Assembly (NCBI RefSeq): GCF_009834185.1
Contig: NZ_CP047175.1
Coordinates: forward strand, 62,001 to 126,000
DNA length: 64,000 bases
DNA from: Rathayibacter sp. VKM Ac-2760
Lineage (GTDB): Bacteria; Actinomycetota; Actinomycetes; Actinomycetales; Microbacteriaceae
Reading direction: 5' to 3'
This document shows, piece after piece, positions 18,422-26,945 of this stretch (its first letter is position 1; each line of letters opens with the position of its first letter). The translations under genes were made by a program, and so were the position numbers. The notes below the pieces were generated by a model, which saw nothing but the letters and a program-made list of their open reading frames with translations, was not told the DNA's origin and searched no databases.

Positions 18422-18496
18422 ATGGGCCTCCCCGAACAGGAGTGGGACTGCGACGAAACGGACTGCCCGTACTGCCACGGCTCCGAGACCGACTAA
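18422..18496 (+). CDS. Candidate 24-aa Cys-rich micro-protein
   Basis: An ATG 3 bp after the dehydrogenase stop opens a 24-residue frame containing DCDETDCPYCHGSETD, a C-x4-C-x2-C-H cluster that looks able to bind metal. It sits between two operon genes in a space that otherwise needs no coding. There is no strong ribosome site; coupling to the upstream stop is possible. It could be chance, but the Cys/His/acidic composition is unusual. Compare the Cys-rich ORF at 25521. Confidence 0.4.
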   Translation: MGLPEQEWDCDETDCPYCHGSETD

Positions 18497-18551
18497 TCGA
18501 CGCATCACCCCCTCCCAGCATCCCGACCGACCCGCGAGAAAGATCATCACG

Positions 18552-20027
18552 ATGACAGCACTGACGGAGCGCGAACTCCTCGACAGCGTCCCCACCCGCC
18601 TCTTCATCGGCGGGGAGTGGGTGAACGCCTCCGGATCGAGGACCGTGCCGGTGCACGATCCGGCGACCGGGACCCGCCTGGCCGCGATCGCCGACGCGAG
18701 CCCGGCCGACGGGCTCCGGGCCCTCGATGCCGCCGTCGACGCCCAGGAGTCCTGGGCGCGAACGGCACCGCGGGTGCGCGGCGAGATCCTGCGCCGCACC
18801 TTCGACCTGCTGCAGCAGCGCCGCGACGACGTCGCACTCCTGATGACACTCGAGATGGGGAAGCCCCTCGGCGAGGCGCAGGGCGAGGTCACCTACGGCG
18901 GTGAGTTCCTCCGCTGGTTCAGCGAGGAGGCCGTGCGCATCTCCGGCCGGTTCGGCGACAACCCCGAAGGCACGGGGCGCATGATCGTCTCGCAGCGGCC
19001 CGTCGGCCCGTCCTACCTCATCACCCCGTGGAACTTCCCCCTCGCGATGGCCACGCGGAAGATCGCTCCGGCACTCGCCGCCGGCTGCACCGTCGTCGTG
19101 AAGCCGGCCACACTCACGCCCCTCACGACACTGCTCCTGGCCGCGCTCCTCCAGGAGGCGGGCCTGCCCGCCGGCGTGCTCAACGTCATCACGACGTCCA
19201 CCTCGGCGGCCGTGTCGGAGCCGATCATCGCCGACCCGCGCCTGCGCAAGCTCTCCTTCACCGGGTCCACGCCTGTGGGTCGCACGCTGATCCAGCAGGC
19301 GTCTGAGAACGTGCTGCGCACCTCGATGGAGCTCGGCGGCAACGCCCCCTTCGTGGTGTTCAAGGACGCCGACCTGGACAAGGCCGTGGCCGGAGCCCTT
19401 GCCGCCAAGTTCCGCAACACCGGCCAGGCCTGCACGGCCGCGAACCGCTTCATCGTCCACAGCACCGTCGCCAGCGAGTTCGCCACGCGGCTCGCGGACG
19501 CGGTTTCGAACATGCGCGTCGGCCGAGGCACCGAGGAGGGGGTCGCCATCGGGCCCCTGATCAACGACGCAGCCGTGCAGAAGGCCGACTCCCTGGTCCA
19601 GGACGCCCTCACCCGTGGCGCCACCCTTGTCACGGGCGGGCGCGCCCTGGAGGGCGCGGGAAGCTTTTACGCGCCCACCATCGTGACCGGAGTGCCCTCC
19701 GGCAGCGAGATTCTCCGCGAGGAGATCTTCGGGCCCGTCGTCTCGATCGTGGAATTCGATGACGAGGCCGAGGCCGTGCGCCTCGCGAACGACACGCAGT
19801 ACGGACTGGTCTCTTACGTCTTCACCGAGTCACTCGCCCGCGGCAACCGCATGATCGACGCTCTCGACACCGGGATGATGGGCCTGAACGTCGGCGTCCT
19901 CTCCAACGCGGCGGCCCCGTTCGGCGGCGTGAAGCAGTCGGGCATCGGCCGCGAGGGCGGCGCCGAGGGAATCCATGAGTACCTGTCGACGAAGTACACC
20001 CTCATTCCCATTACCTCTCCGGCGTGA
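18552..20027 (+). CDS. gabD: Succinate-semialdehyde dehydrogenase (copy 2)
   Basis: A 491-aa GabD-type dehydrogenase that completes the GABA shunt begun by gabT. Motifs are YLITPWNFPLAMATRKIAPA, MELGGNAPF and GQACTAANRF. It is strongly similar to the copy at 10587 over its whole length. Its last codons coincide with the point where a transporter relic joins, so the final 3-5 residues may be replaced sequence. Confidence 0.9.
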   Translation: MTALTERELLDSVPTRLFIGGEWVNASGSRTVPVHDPATGTRLAAIADASPADGLRALDAAVDAQESWARTAPRVRGEILRRTFDLLQQRRDDVALLMTLEMGKPLGEAQGEVTYGGEFLRWFSEEAVRISGRFGDNPEGTGRMIVSQRPVGPSYLITPWNFPLAMATRKIAPALAAGCTVVVKPATLTPLTTLLLAALLQEAGLPAGVLNVITTSTSAAVSEPIIADPRLRKLSFTGSTPVGRTLIQQASENVLRTSMELGGNAPFVVFKDADLDKAVAGALAAKFRNTGQACTAANRFIVHSTVASEFATRLADAVSNMRVGRGTEEGVAIGPLINDAAVQKADSLVQDALTRGATLVTGGRALEGAGSFYAPTIVTGVPSGSEILREEIFGPVVSIVEFDDEAEAVRLANDTQYGLVSYVFTESLARGNRMIDALDTGMMGLNVGVLSNAAAPFGGVKQSGIGREGGAEGIHEYLSTKYTLIPITSPA

Positions 20028-20440
20028 TCATCACGGCCGCGTTCGGCGTGTGCAACTTCATCGTCCTCAACTGCAGCTACGCCATGGTCTACGACCTCCG
20101 CAAGGTCACGGAGCTGCACCTCGGCGACGACAAGGTCGCCGTCATCCTCGGTTGGTTCAGCCTCGTGATCGGCGTCTCCGGATCGCTGGCGGCCGTCACC
20201 CTCGGCACCGTGCTCCAGGCCTCCGGCTTCGACCCGCTCGCCGCCCCCTCATCAGCGGTGATCACCTCGATTATCGCCCTCCAGACGTGGGTTCCCGCCC
20301 TCATCGTCGTGGCCTCGGCCGTCGTTCTGCTGTTCTGGAACATCAACGCGAAGTCGCACTCCGCGGTCACCGCGGCGATCGACCTCCGCACAGTGGCGAA
20401 CGCGACCGCCGCCGCCAAAGTAGAGAAGGCCCCTCGATGA
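20009..20440 (+). pseudogene. 3' relic of a multi-pass permease
   Basis: The frame reads HYLSGVIITAAFGVCNFIV, then MVYDLRKVTELHLGDDKVAV, two more hydrophobic segments and a basic tail, as in the C-terminal transmembrane helices of an MFS/GPH-type transporter. There is no N-terminal part: the reading begins inside the gabD stop region, and the only starts are the GTG at 20024 and later codons. A deletion that fused gabD to the end of an uptake gene explains this. A truncated 138-aa product could still be made. The downstream gene overlaps as ATGA. Confidence 0.7.
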
Positions 20441-20895
20441 CCCCCTCCCTCACCACCGCCGCCGACCTCAGCACCTTCCCCACGACGGAGCGCATCCTCG
20501 GCTGGATCGAGCACCTCACCGCTCTTGGCCACCGGAAGACCGGCACCCCGCAGGGGCGAGCATCCGCCGAATTCATCGCAGGTGCGCTGCGCAGCTTCGG
20601 CCTGGACGACGTGACGATCGAGACCGCACCGACTCCGTGCCCGACGGTGCACGACCTCCCGGTGACGCATCAGCCCGGTGCGGAGGAGATCCCCTACGTC
20701 TTCCGTCCCGACGAGGTCGTCAGCGACGCCTACTACTTCGCCGAGGCGGGGATCCCCGCCGTCAGCCTCGTCGCCGCTCAGATATACCTCTTCCACCCCT
20801 CCGACACCATCGATCGCGTGCCCATCGATCAGCTGCGTCCCGTCGGACTGGCGTTCGCGAAGATCGCGGTCGCCGCGGCCGGGCGACTGCGATGA
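20437..20895 (+). pseudogene. M28-type aminopeptidase with an internal deletion
   Basis: The first 70 residues look like the start of an M28 metallopeptidase (ILGWIEHLTALGHRKTGTPQ, then FIAGALRSFG). The text then jumps to a C-terminal-like block, VVSDAYYFAEAGIPAVSLV and YLFHPSDTIDRVPID. At 152 aa it is well under half the usual length, and most of the zinc-ligand region appears to be missing. The reading frame stays open, so this is an in-frame internal deletion. The family call rests on the end blocks. Confidence 0.6.
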
Positions 20896-21245
20896 CCGGC
20901 ATCAGCACGTCCGCTTTCTATGAGGACGGTCCCTTCGAGCAGGTCCTCGCAGTCGACGTCCTCTCCGGCGCACCGACGACCTCGACTCGTGATCTGTGGT
21001 CGCAGTCCGGGACGGTCGAGGCCGGCGTATGGGTGATGACTCCGGGAACCGCCCGCGACATCGAAGCGGAGGAGATCTTCGTCGTCCTCGCCGGCCGCGC
21101 CACACTCACCGTCGGCGACGCGGCCCCCCGCACCATCACCACGGGTGACATCGTCTCGTTCGCCGAAGGCGACCGCACGATCTGGCACGTGCACGAGACC
21201 CTCCGCAAGTTCTACGCGATCAGAACAACTACCGATATGGAATGA
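20892..21245 (+). CDS. Cupin-domain protein
   Basis: A 117-aa single-domain cupin of the Cupin_3 (DUF861) type: EAGVWVMTPG, EEIFVVLAGRATLTVGD, then GDIVSFAEGDRTIWHVHETL. Such proteins often sit beside PuuB-like oxidases in polyamine operons; their biochemical role is unclear. It overlaps both neighbours as ATGA, so it is co-translated with the oxidase. Confidence 0.85.
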   Translation: MTGISTSAFYEDGPFEQVLAVDVLSGAPTTSTRDLWSQSGTVEAGVWVMTPGTARDIEAEEIFVVLAGRATLTVGDAAPRTITTGDIVSFAEGDRTIWHVHETLRKFYAIRTTTDME

Positions 21246-22666
21246 GCATTATGGCCTCCGCCTACGCCCCGCCCCTCCGAACCGACCGCCGTCTGCTCGC
21301 CGAGGCTCTGGCAGGCGCGAGCCCCACATCGTTCTGGATCGAGGACACCCCCCTCACTTCCCTGCCGCCGCTGGCCGAGAACATCTCGGCCGACCTCGCT
21401 GTCGTGGGCGGCGGCTACGCGGGCCTCTGGACCGCGCTGCTCGCGAAGGAGCGCCGCCCCGACCGATCGGTCGTGCTCCTGGAAGGCAGAACCGCCGGCT
21501 GGGCGGCCAGCGGCCGCAACGGCGGATTCATGGAGAGCAGCCTCACCCACGGTGAGAGCAACGGCGAGCTCCACTTCAGCACCGACGTCGAACTCCTCGC
21601 CCGGCTCGCGAAGGAGAACTTCGAGGAGATCGCCCAAACCCTGCAGCGCTACGGAATCGACGCGGAGTTCGAGCGCACCGGGATGTTGCAAGTCGCGACC
21701 GAGGGCTACCAGGTCGACGGCATCCGTGAGCAGGCGCACAGCGAGGGCGAGGAGTTCCTCGACCGGGACGCTGTCCGAGCCAGGGTCGCCTCTCCGCTGT
21801 TCGAGGCCGGCGTTCACCTGCGCAAGGGCATCGCGATGGTCCACCCGATGAAGCTCATCGCGGGCCTTCGTCGGGTGTGCCTCGAGCTCGGAGTGCGGAT
21901 CTTCGAGAACTCCCCCGTCCGCTCGATGAGCAGAGACGGCGACGGTGTCGCACTGCAGTTCGGCGCCTGGACCGTGCGGGCGCCTCGCGTGGCTCTCGCG
22001 ACGAACGCATTTCCCGCGCTGCTGAAGCGGGCCGAGCTGCTGACGATCCCCGTCTACGACTACGTCCTCATGAGCGAGCCGCTCTCCACGCAGCAGCTCG
22101 CGTCGATCGGCTGGCAGGAGCGCCACGGAATCGCCGACTCCTCACGGCAGTTCCACTACTACCGCCTCAGCGCCGACAACCGCATCCTCTTCGGCGGATA
22201 CGACGCCGTCTATCACCGCGGTGGCCGCGTGAACGCGCGCTTCGATACCCGCCCTGAGACGTTCGAGAAGCTCGCCGATCACTTCTACCGCACCTTTCCG
22301 CAGCTGGAAGGCACCCGGTTCACGCACGCGTGGGGCGGGGCGATCGACATGTCCGCGCGCCTCACCGCACACACCGCCTCCGCCTGGGGCGGCCGCGTTG
22401 CCTTCACCGGCGGTTACACGGGTCTCGGAGTGGGGTCCACCCGGTTCGGCGCGCAGATCATGCTCGACCTCCTCGAGGGCGCCGACACCGTCCGCACGCA
22501 CTTGAAGATGGCGCGGAGTCTGCCGATGCCGATCCCGCCCGAGCCGATCGCGTACCCCGCGATTCAGGCCGCGCGCGCCGCCGTCGCCCGATCGGACGAG
22601 AACGGCGGCCGCGACGGGCTGCTGCTCAAGACGATGGGCCTGTTCGGCATCGGCTTCGACACATGA
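21242..22666 (+). CDS. FAD-dependent amine oxidase, PuuB/DAO family (copy 1)
   Basis: A 474-aa flavoprotein of the D-amino-acid-oxidase fold. The FAD motif is AVVGGGYAGLWTALLAKE near residue 50. GWAASGRNGGFMESSLTHG, VYDYVLMSEPL and THAWGG are typical of gamma-glutamylputrescine-oxidase-like proteins. It probably oxidises an amine or N-acylated polyamine to an aldehyde handled by the dehydrogenases of this operon. The substrate is inferred from context. It has a paralogue at 27984-29402. Confidence 0.85.
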   Translation: MSIMASAYAPPLRTDRRLLAEALAGASPTSFWIEDTPLTSLPPLAENISADLAVVGGGYAGLWTALLAKERRPDRSVVLLEGRTAGWAASGRNGGFMESSLTHGESNGELHFSTDVELLARLAKENFEEIAQTLQRYGIDAEFERTGMLQVATEGYQVDGIREQAHSEGEEFLDRDAVRARVASPLFEAGVHLRKGIAMVHPMKLIAGLRRVCLELGVRIFENSPVRSMSRDGDGVALQFGAWTVRAPRVALATNAFPALLKRAELLTIPVYDYVLMSEPLSTQQLASIGWQERHGIADSSRQFHYYRLSADNRILFGGYDAVYHRGGRVNARFDTRPETFEKLADHFYRTFPQLEGTRFTHAWGGAIDMSARLTAHTASAWGGRVAFTGGYTGLGVGSTRFGAQIMLDLLEGADTVRTHLKMARSLPMPIPPEPIAYPAIQAARAAVARSDENGGRDGLLLKTMGLFGIGFDT

Positions 22667-24090
22667 GCACTCATCCTTCCTCGACCTCCGCCACTGCAAG
22701 GAATGAACCCATGAACGAGATCCACCGCGACGTCGTCGTGATCGGCGCCGGCGCGACCGGCCTCACCGCCGCACACCGGCTGCAGGAGGCCGGCCGCTCG
22801 GTGATCGTCCTCGAAGCCCGTGACAGGGTCGGCGGACGACTGCTGACCGACCACATCGACGGGCAGCTGTTCGAGGTCGGCGGGCAGTGGGTGTCACCCG
22901 ATCAGACCGAGCTGATCCAGACGCTCGCCGAGCTCGGGCTGGATACCTACCCGCGCTACCGCGAGGGCGACAGCATCTACATCGGCGCCGACGGGCAGCG
23001 GCGCCGGTTCACCGGCGAGATCTTCCCCACCGGTGAGCACACCCGGGCCGAGATCGAACGCCTGATCGATGTCCTCGACGCGCTGGTCGCGGAGGTCGAT
23101 CCCGCCGCGCCGTGGGCGCATCCGCAGGCGGAGCAGCTCGACCAGGTGTCCTTCGCAAGCTGGCTCGAGGCGCAGACCGACGACGCCGAAGCGCAGGAGA
23201 ACATCGCGCTGTTCATCGCCGCGGCGATGCTGACGAAGCCGGCGCACACGTTCTCGCTCCTGCAGGCGCTGCTGATGGCCGCTAGCGCGGGCAGTTTCAG
23301 CAACCTCGTCGACGCGGACTTCATCCTCGACCGACGGGTGATCGGCGGCCTCCAGCGGGTACCGCTGCTCCTCGCCGAGAAGCTCGGAGACGACGTCCGC
23401 CTCGCCCAGCCCGTCACCTCCCTCACGTGGAGCGACTCCGCAGTCACCGCAGGCACAGCGACGCTCACCGTCCACGCTCGCGCAGCGATCGTGGCAGTGC
23501 CGCCAAACCTGCAGAGCCGGATACGGTTCGATCCGCCGCTGCCGCGGCTGCGTCAGCAGCTGCACCAGCATCAGTCGCTCGGCCTCGTGATCAAGGTGCA
23601 CGCCACCTACCCGAGCCCGTTCTGGCGGGAGCAGGGCCTGTCCGCGACCGCGTTCAGCCCGTACCAGCTCGTCCATGAGGCGTACGACAACACCAACCAC
23701 GGCGAGAGACAAGGCACCCTCGTCGGCTTCGTCTCCGACGAGAAAGCCGACGCGGCGTTCCGCCTGAGCCCGGAGGAGCGCAGGTCCGCGATCCTCGCCT
23801 CCCTCGCCGCCTACTACGGCCCGCAGGCTCTGCAGCCGACCGTCTACTACGAGAGCGACTGGGCGGCCGAAGAGTGGACGCAGGGCGCCTATGCCGCGAG
23901 CTTCGACCTGGGCGGTCTGACACGGTACGGCGCCCTCCAACTGGAGCCGGTGGGTCCGATCCGCTTCGGCAGCAGTGACGTCGCCGCCCACGGCTACCAG
24001 CACGTGGACGGCGCCCTCCGCGTCGGCCGCCGCCTCGCCGAGGAGACGATCCAGTCCCTGCGGCTCACCACCGAAGGACAGCACGCATGA
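22663..24090 (+). CDS. Flavin monoamine oxidase family protein
   Basis: A 475-aa flavin amine oxidase. The dinucleotide motif is VVIGAGATGLTAAHRLQEAG (about residues 24-43), followed by LEARDRVGGR and GGQWVSPDQTE. The C-terminal FAD block is around VGPIRFGSSDVA. Relatives oxidise putrescine, tyramine or other primary amines with release of H2O2 and an aldehyde. Next to gabT, gabD and an aldehyde dehydrogenase, putrescine to 4-aminobutanal to GABA is the simplest scheme. Tyramine, which would feed the homoprotocatechuate cluster upstream, is the main alternative. ATGA overlap with the preceding gene. Confidence 0.85.
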   Translation: MSTHPSSTSATARNEPMNEIHRDVVVIGAGATGLTAAHRLQEAGRSVIVLEARDRVGGRLLTDHIDGQLFEVGGQWVSPDQTELIQTLAELGLDTYPRYREGDSIYIGADGQRRRFTGEIFPTGEHTRAEIERLIDVLDALVAEVDPAAPWAHPQAEQLDQVSFASWLEAQTDDAEAQENIALFIAAAMLTKPAHTFSLLQALLMAASAGSFSNLVDADFILDRRVIGGLQRVPLLLAEKLGDDVRLAQPVTSLTWSDSAVTAGTATLTVHARAAIVAVPPNLQSRIRFDPPLPRLRQQLHQHQSLGLVIKVHATYPSPFWREQGLSATAFSPYQLVHEAYDNTNHGERQGTLVGFVSDEKADAAFRLSPEERRSAILASLAAYYGPQALQPTVYYESDWAAEEWTQGAYAASFDLGGLTRYGALQLEPVGPIRFGSSDVAAHGYQHVDGALRVGRRLAEETIQSLRLTTEGQHA

Positions 24091-25466
24091 GCATCTACGC
24101 GGTCACCGACCCTGCCACGGGAGAAGTGATCCGGGAGTACCCCACGATCACCGATACCCAGCTGGAGTCAGCTGTCGAGGCAGCGGCGGACGCTTACAGG
24201 CGCTGGTCGCGGAGGACGAGCGCGACCGAGCGAGCGACCCTGATCGCCCGCGTCGCCGAGCTGCACAGCGAGCGTCGGGAGGAGCTCGCGCGGATCATCG
24301 TCCGCGAGATGGGGAAGACCCTCGAGCAGGCCCTCGCCGAGGTCGACTTCGCCGTCGACATCTACCGCTACTACGCCGACAACGGTCCCGACCTTCTCGC
24401 CGACGAGCCGATCGAGCTCGGCGGCGGAACCGGCTCGGCGATCGTGCGCCGCTCCGGCCTCGGAGTGCTGCTGGGGATCATGCCCTGGAACTTCCCTTAC
24501 TACCAGGTCGCTCGATTCGCCGGCCCGAACATCGTCGTCGGCAACGCGATCGTGCTCAAGCACGCACCGCAATGCCCCGAATCGGCCGCCGCGATGGCCG
24601 ATATCTTCGACCAAGCGGCCCAGGACTTCGGAGTCGACGCCCGCGTCTACGTCAACGTGTACGCCACGAATGAGCAGAGCGCCACGCTGATCGCGGACCC
24701 TCGCGTGCAGGGCGTCTCCGTGACCGGATCCGAGCGGGCAGGCGCCGCCGTGGCAGCTCTCGCAGGCCAGCATCTGAAGAAGGTCGTCCTGGAGCTGGGC
24801 GGGTCGGACGCCTTCATCCTTCTCTCCACCGATGACATCGACGCGGCCGCCCGCGACGCAGTCGCCGCCCGCCTGGATAACAATGGCCAGTCCTGCAACG
24901 CGGCGAAGCGGTTCATCGTCATCGATGAGCTGTACGACCAGTTCAAGGCGGCCTTCACCTCCGCCTTCGCCGCCGCTCAGCCCACCGACCCGCTCTCCGA
25001 CGGCGCGCTGTTGGGACCGCTGTCCTCCACCGCCGCGAGCGACCGACTCGACGAGCAGGTCGCTCGTGCCGGCGCTCAAGGTGCCACGCTGGTGACCACC
25101 GGAGAACGCCGCGGCAACTTCTTCCCGCCGGTGGTGCTCACCGATGTGACAGCAACGATGGACGCTTACCGCGAGGAGTTCTTCGGACCGGTCGCCGCCC
25201 TCTACCGAGTCAGCTCCGAAGCGGAAGCGGTCACACTCGCGAACGACACGCCTTTCGGTCTGGGCTCCTACGTCTACACCACGGACCCCGACCAGGCGCT
25301 CCGCGTCGCCGACGCGATGGACGCAGGGATGGTGTTCATCAACACCGTTCTCGCCGACGCGGCAGAACTCCCCTTCGGTGGCGTCAAGCGCTCTGGATCC
25401 GGCCGGGAAATGGGCCGCTTCGCGCTCGAGGAGTTCGTCAACAAGAAGCTCATCCGCATCGCCTGA
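24087..25466 (+). CDS. NAD(P)-dependent aldehyde dehydrogenase (Sad/GabD2-like)
   Basis: A 459-aa aldehyde dehydrogenase of the shorter succinate-semialdehyde dehydrogenase branch. Motifs are GIMPWNFPYYQVARFAGPN, LELGGSDAFI (Glu) and GQSCNAAKRF (Cys). It is clearly different from the two GabD copies. It may oxidise the aldehyde released by the amine oxidase upstream, with which it overlaps by 4 bp. Last clearly intact gene of the operon. Confidence 0.88.
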   Translation: MSIYAVTDPATGEVIREYPTITDTQLESAVEAAADAYRRWSRRTSATERATLIARVAELHSERREELARIIVREMGKTLEQALAEVDFAVDIYRYYADNGPDLLADEPIELGGGTGSAIVRRSGLGVLLGIMPWNFPYYQVARFAGPNIVVGNAIVLKHAPQCPESAAAMADIFDQAAQDFGVDARVYVNVYATNEQSATLIADPRVQGVSVTGSERAGAAVAALAGQHLKKVVLELGGSDAFILLSTDDIDAAARDAVAARLDNNGQSCNAAKRFIVIDELYDQFKAAFTSAFAAAQPTDPLSDGALLGPLSSTAASDRLDEQVARAGAQGATLVTTGERRGNFFPPVVLTDVTATMDAYREEFFGPVAALYRVSSEAEAVTLANDTPFGLGSYVYTTDPDQALRVADAMDAGMVFINTVLADAAELPFGGVKRSGSGREMGRFALEEFVNKKLIRIA

Positions 25467-25520
25467 ACGCCCCTCCTCCGGCCGCGATCCTGATCACCTA
25501 CGAAGAACCGATACCAGAAC

Positions 25521-25652
25521 ATGATCTGCACCGTCTGCGGACTCCGAAGCTCCCATCAGTGCACCCGGCACTCTCCTCACGCCTGGCTCAGCATGACCCC
25601 GACACCGACCCCGCCGCCGAGCTCGCAGGAGGTCCTGCACGAATCCGTTTGA
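25521..25652 (+). CDS. Candidate 43-aa Cys/His-rich small protein
   Basis: It begins MICTVCGLRSSHQCTRHSPH: a CxxC pair followed by HxC and two more His, which could form a zinc knuckle. The rest is Pro/Ser/Thr-rich. There is no convincing ribosome site. It lies 54 bp after the aldehyde dehydrogenase and could be the last gene of the operon. The rest of the 460-bp space up to 25927 shows nothing I recognise. Confidence 0.35.
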   Translation: MICTVCGLRSSHQCTRHSPHAWLSMTPTPTPPPSSQEVLHESV

Positions 25653-25926
25653 TCGAGGAATGCGCCAGTGCTGATTCCGCGACCGTCGGCAGGCCCTGGC
25701 CTGCAGTCGCCCGTGTCTTTAGCGAACGCCGCGGCCATCCAGGTTGTCGGTCGGCTGCGCGAGCGACTTCACGCGCGAATGACCCCGCCCTCGGAGATCG
25801 CCGTCGGCTGGCAGAGCAGGCCCCACTCGTCGGCGAGTGCTCTCCCGCCCCACGGAATGCGCCCAACTGACGGGGGCGACGCTGTCGGGCGGCCCCCTGA
25901 CCGCTCTCAATGAGGAGACAAACAAC

Positions 25927-26756
25927 GTGGCTCAAATCACCATCCGCGACTTCCACCCGACGACGTTGACGGCATCTTGCACCTCTGGGAGGAGATGCGC
26001 TCCAGCCGGACTGAGCCCGTCTACGGGCTCTCGGAAGTGCTGGCCTCCTGCCAGCAGGATCATGCCGTCGTCGCCGTTCTCAACGGCGCCGTCATCGGCG
26101 CCGCGGTCGGACGAGCTGCACACGCGCAGGGCTGGATCGTGTTCCTCTCCACCATCGCCGACCAACAAGATAACGGGATCGGCGCGCGCCTGCCCGCCTC
26201 TCTCGAGAAGCGCATGCTCCCTCTTGGACTGTCGAAGCTCTCCGTGCTGCTCCCCGACACCGCCACCCGAGTCGACGCGTTCATCAGTCAAGGTTTCAGC
26301 CCACTGAAGAACCTGCGCTACTTCGAACGCCAGATCCCCGTACAGCGCGAAGAACTTTCCGTCCTCGCGGATCTCGGCGGACGTCTCCTCCCTCGCAGGC
26401 TCTGGGACGCCATCGGCGGAATGCACGCCGAGAAGGATCTACTCGAGCGCCGGCTCGTCCTCCCCCTCGCCCGAGCCGACCTCGCAGCACCTCCCTGAGT
26501 CGTCCCGCCCAGCGCCGTCGTCCTCTTCGGACCCCCCGGCACGGGAAAGACCACATTCGTGCGAGCGATCGCATCCCGTCTCGACTGGTCCTTCATCGAA
26601 GTGTTCCCCTCCCGGCTCGCGTCCGACCCTGCGGGCCTCGCGGGCGCCCTCCGCGAAGCCGTCGTAGAAGCATTTCGGGTCGTCCGGGCTGTACCAGTGG
26701 CGGTGTTTCCACCCCATTGCTGTGGAGTCGAGGGCGGAAAGCAGCGTGACCGTTGA
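25927..26756 (+). pseudogene. Decayed GNAT-AAA fusion gene
   Basis: GTG 25927 follows GGAG and opens VAQITIRDFHP. One base seems lost near 25962, after which the next frame gives DGILHLWEEMRSS and a GNAT-like domain (AVVAVLNGAVIGAAVGRAA, GIGARLPASLEKRML, LSKLSVLLPD). At 26496 a TGA stops this frame. Directly after it the same frame continues with VVLFGPPGTGKTTFVRAIAS, a Walker A motif of an AAA ATPase, then breaks off near 26670 long before Walker B. The parent was probably an N-acetyltransferase-AAA ATPase fusion. Frameshift, stop and truncation all point to decay. Confidence 0.75.
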
Positions 26757-26784
26757 CTCCGGTGACGTCAGCCCACTAGCAGAA

Positions 26785-26945
26785 CTTTGGCTTCCTTGGC
26801 CTATCTCTGCTCTTGTCGCCGCAGATGAGGATCCCGACCGTCGACTGGTGCAGCGCGCTGGCGCGAAGTTAGTCGTCGACGAGCGCGATGTAGAACCCGA
26901 GCTGCCCGGTGAAGGATGGCTCGAAAGCGCCCTTCTGCAGCCCGA
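26785..26945 (-). pseudogene. DUF1016 (YhcG) nuclease relic
   Basis: Downstream of the sulfurtransferase stop, the minus strand reads LQKGAFEPSFTGQLGFYIAL, then VDD, a TAA, then LRASALHQSTVGILICGDKS. This matches the conserved KxGxFxPxFxGQLNFY core of DUF1016 PD-(D/E)XK proteins. Only about 50 codons remain, with a stop inside. No other part of such a gene is nearby. Confidence 0.65.

Noticed and set aside
17157..19460. A 767-codon minus-strand open frame
   Set aside because: Antisense to the glutamate-type dehydrogenase and gabD genes, which have clear motifs and ribosome sites.
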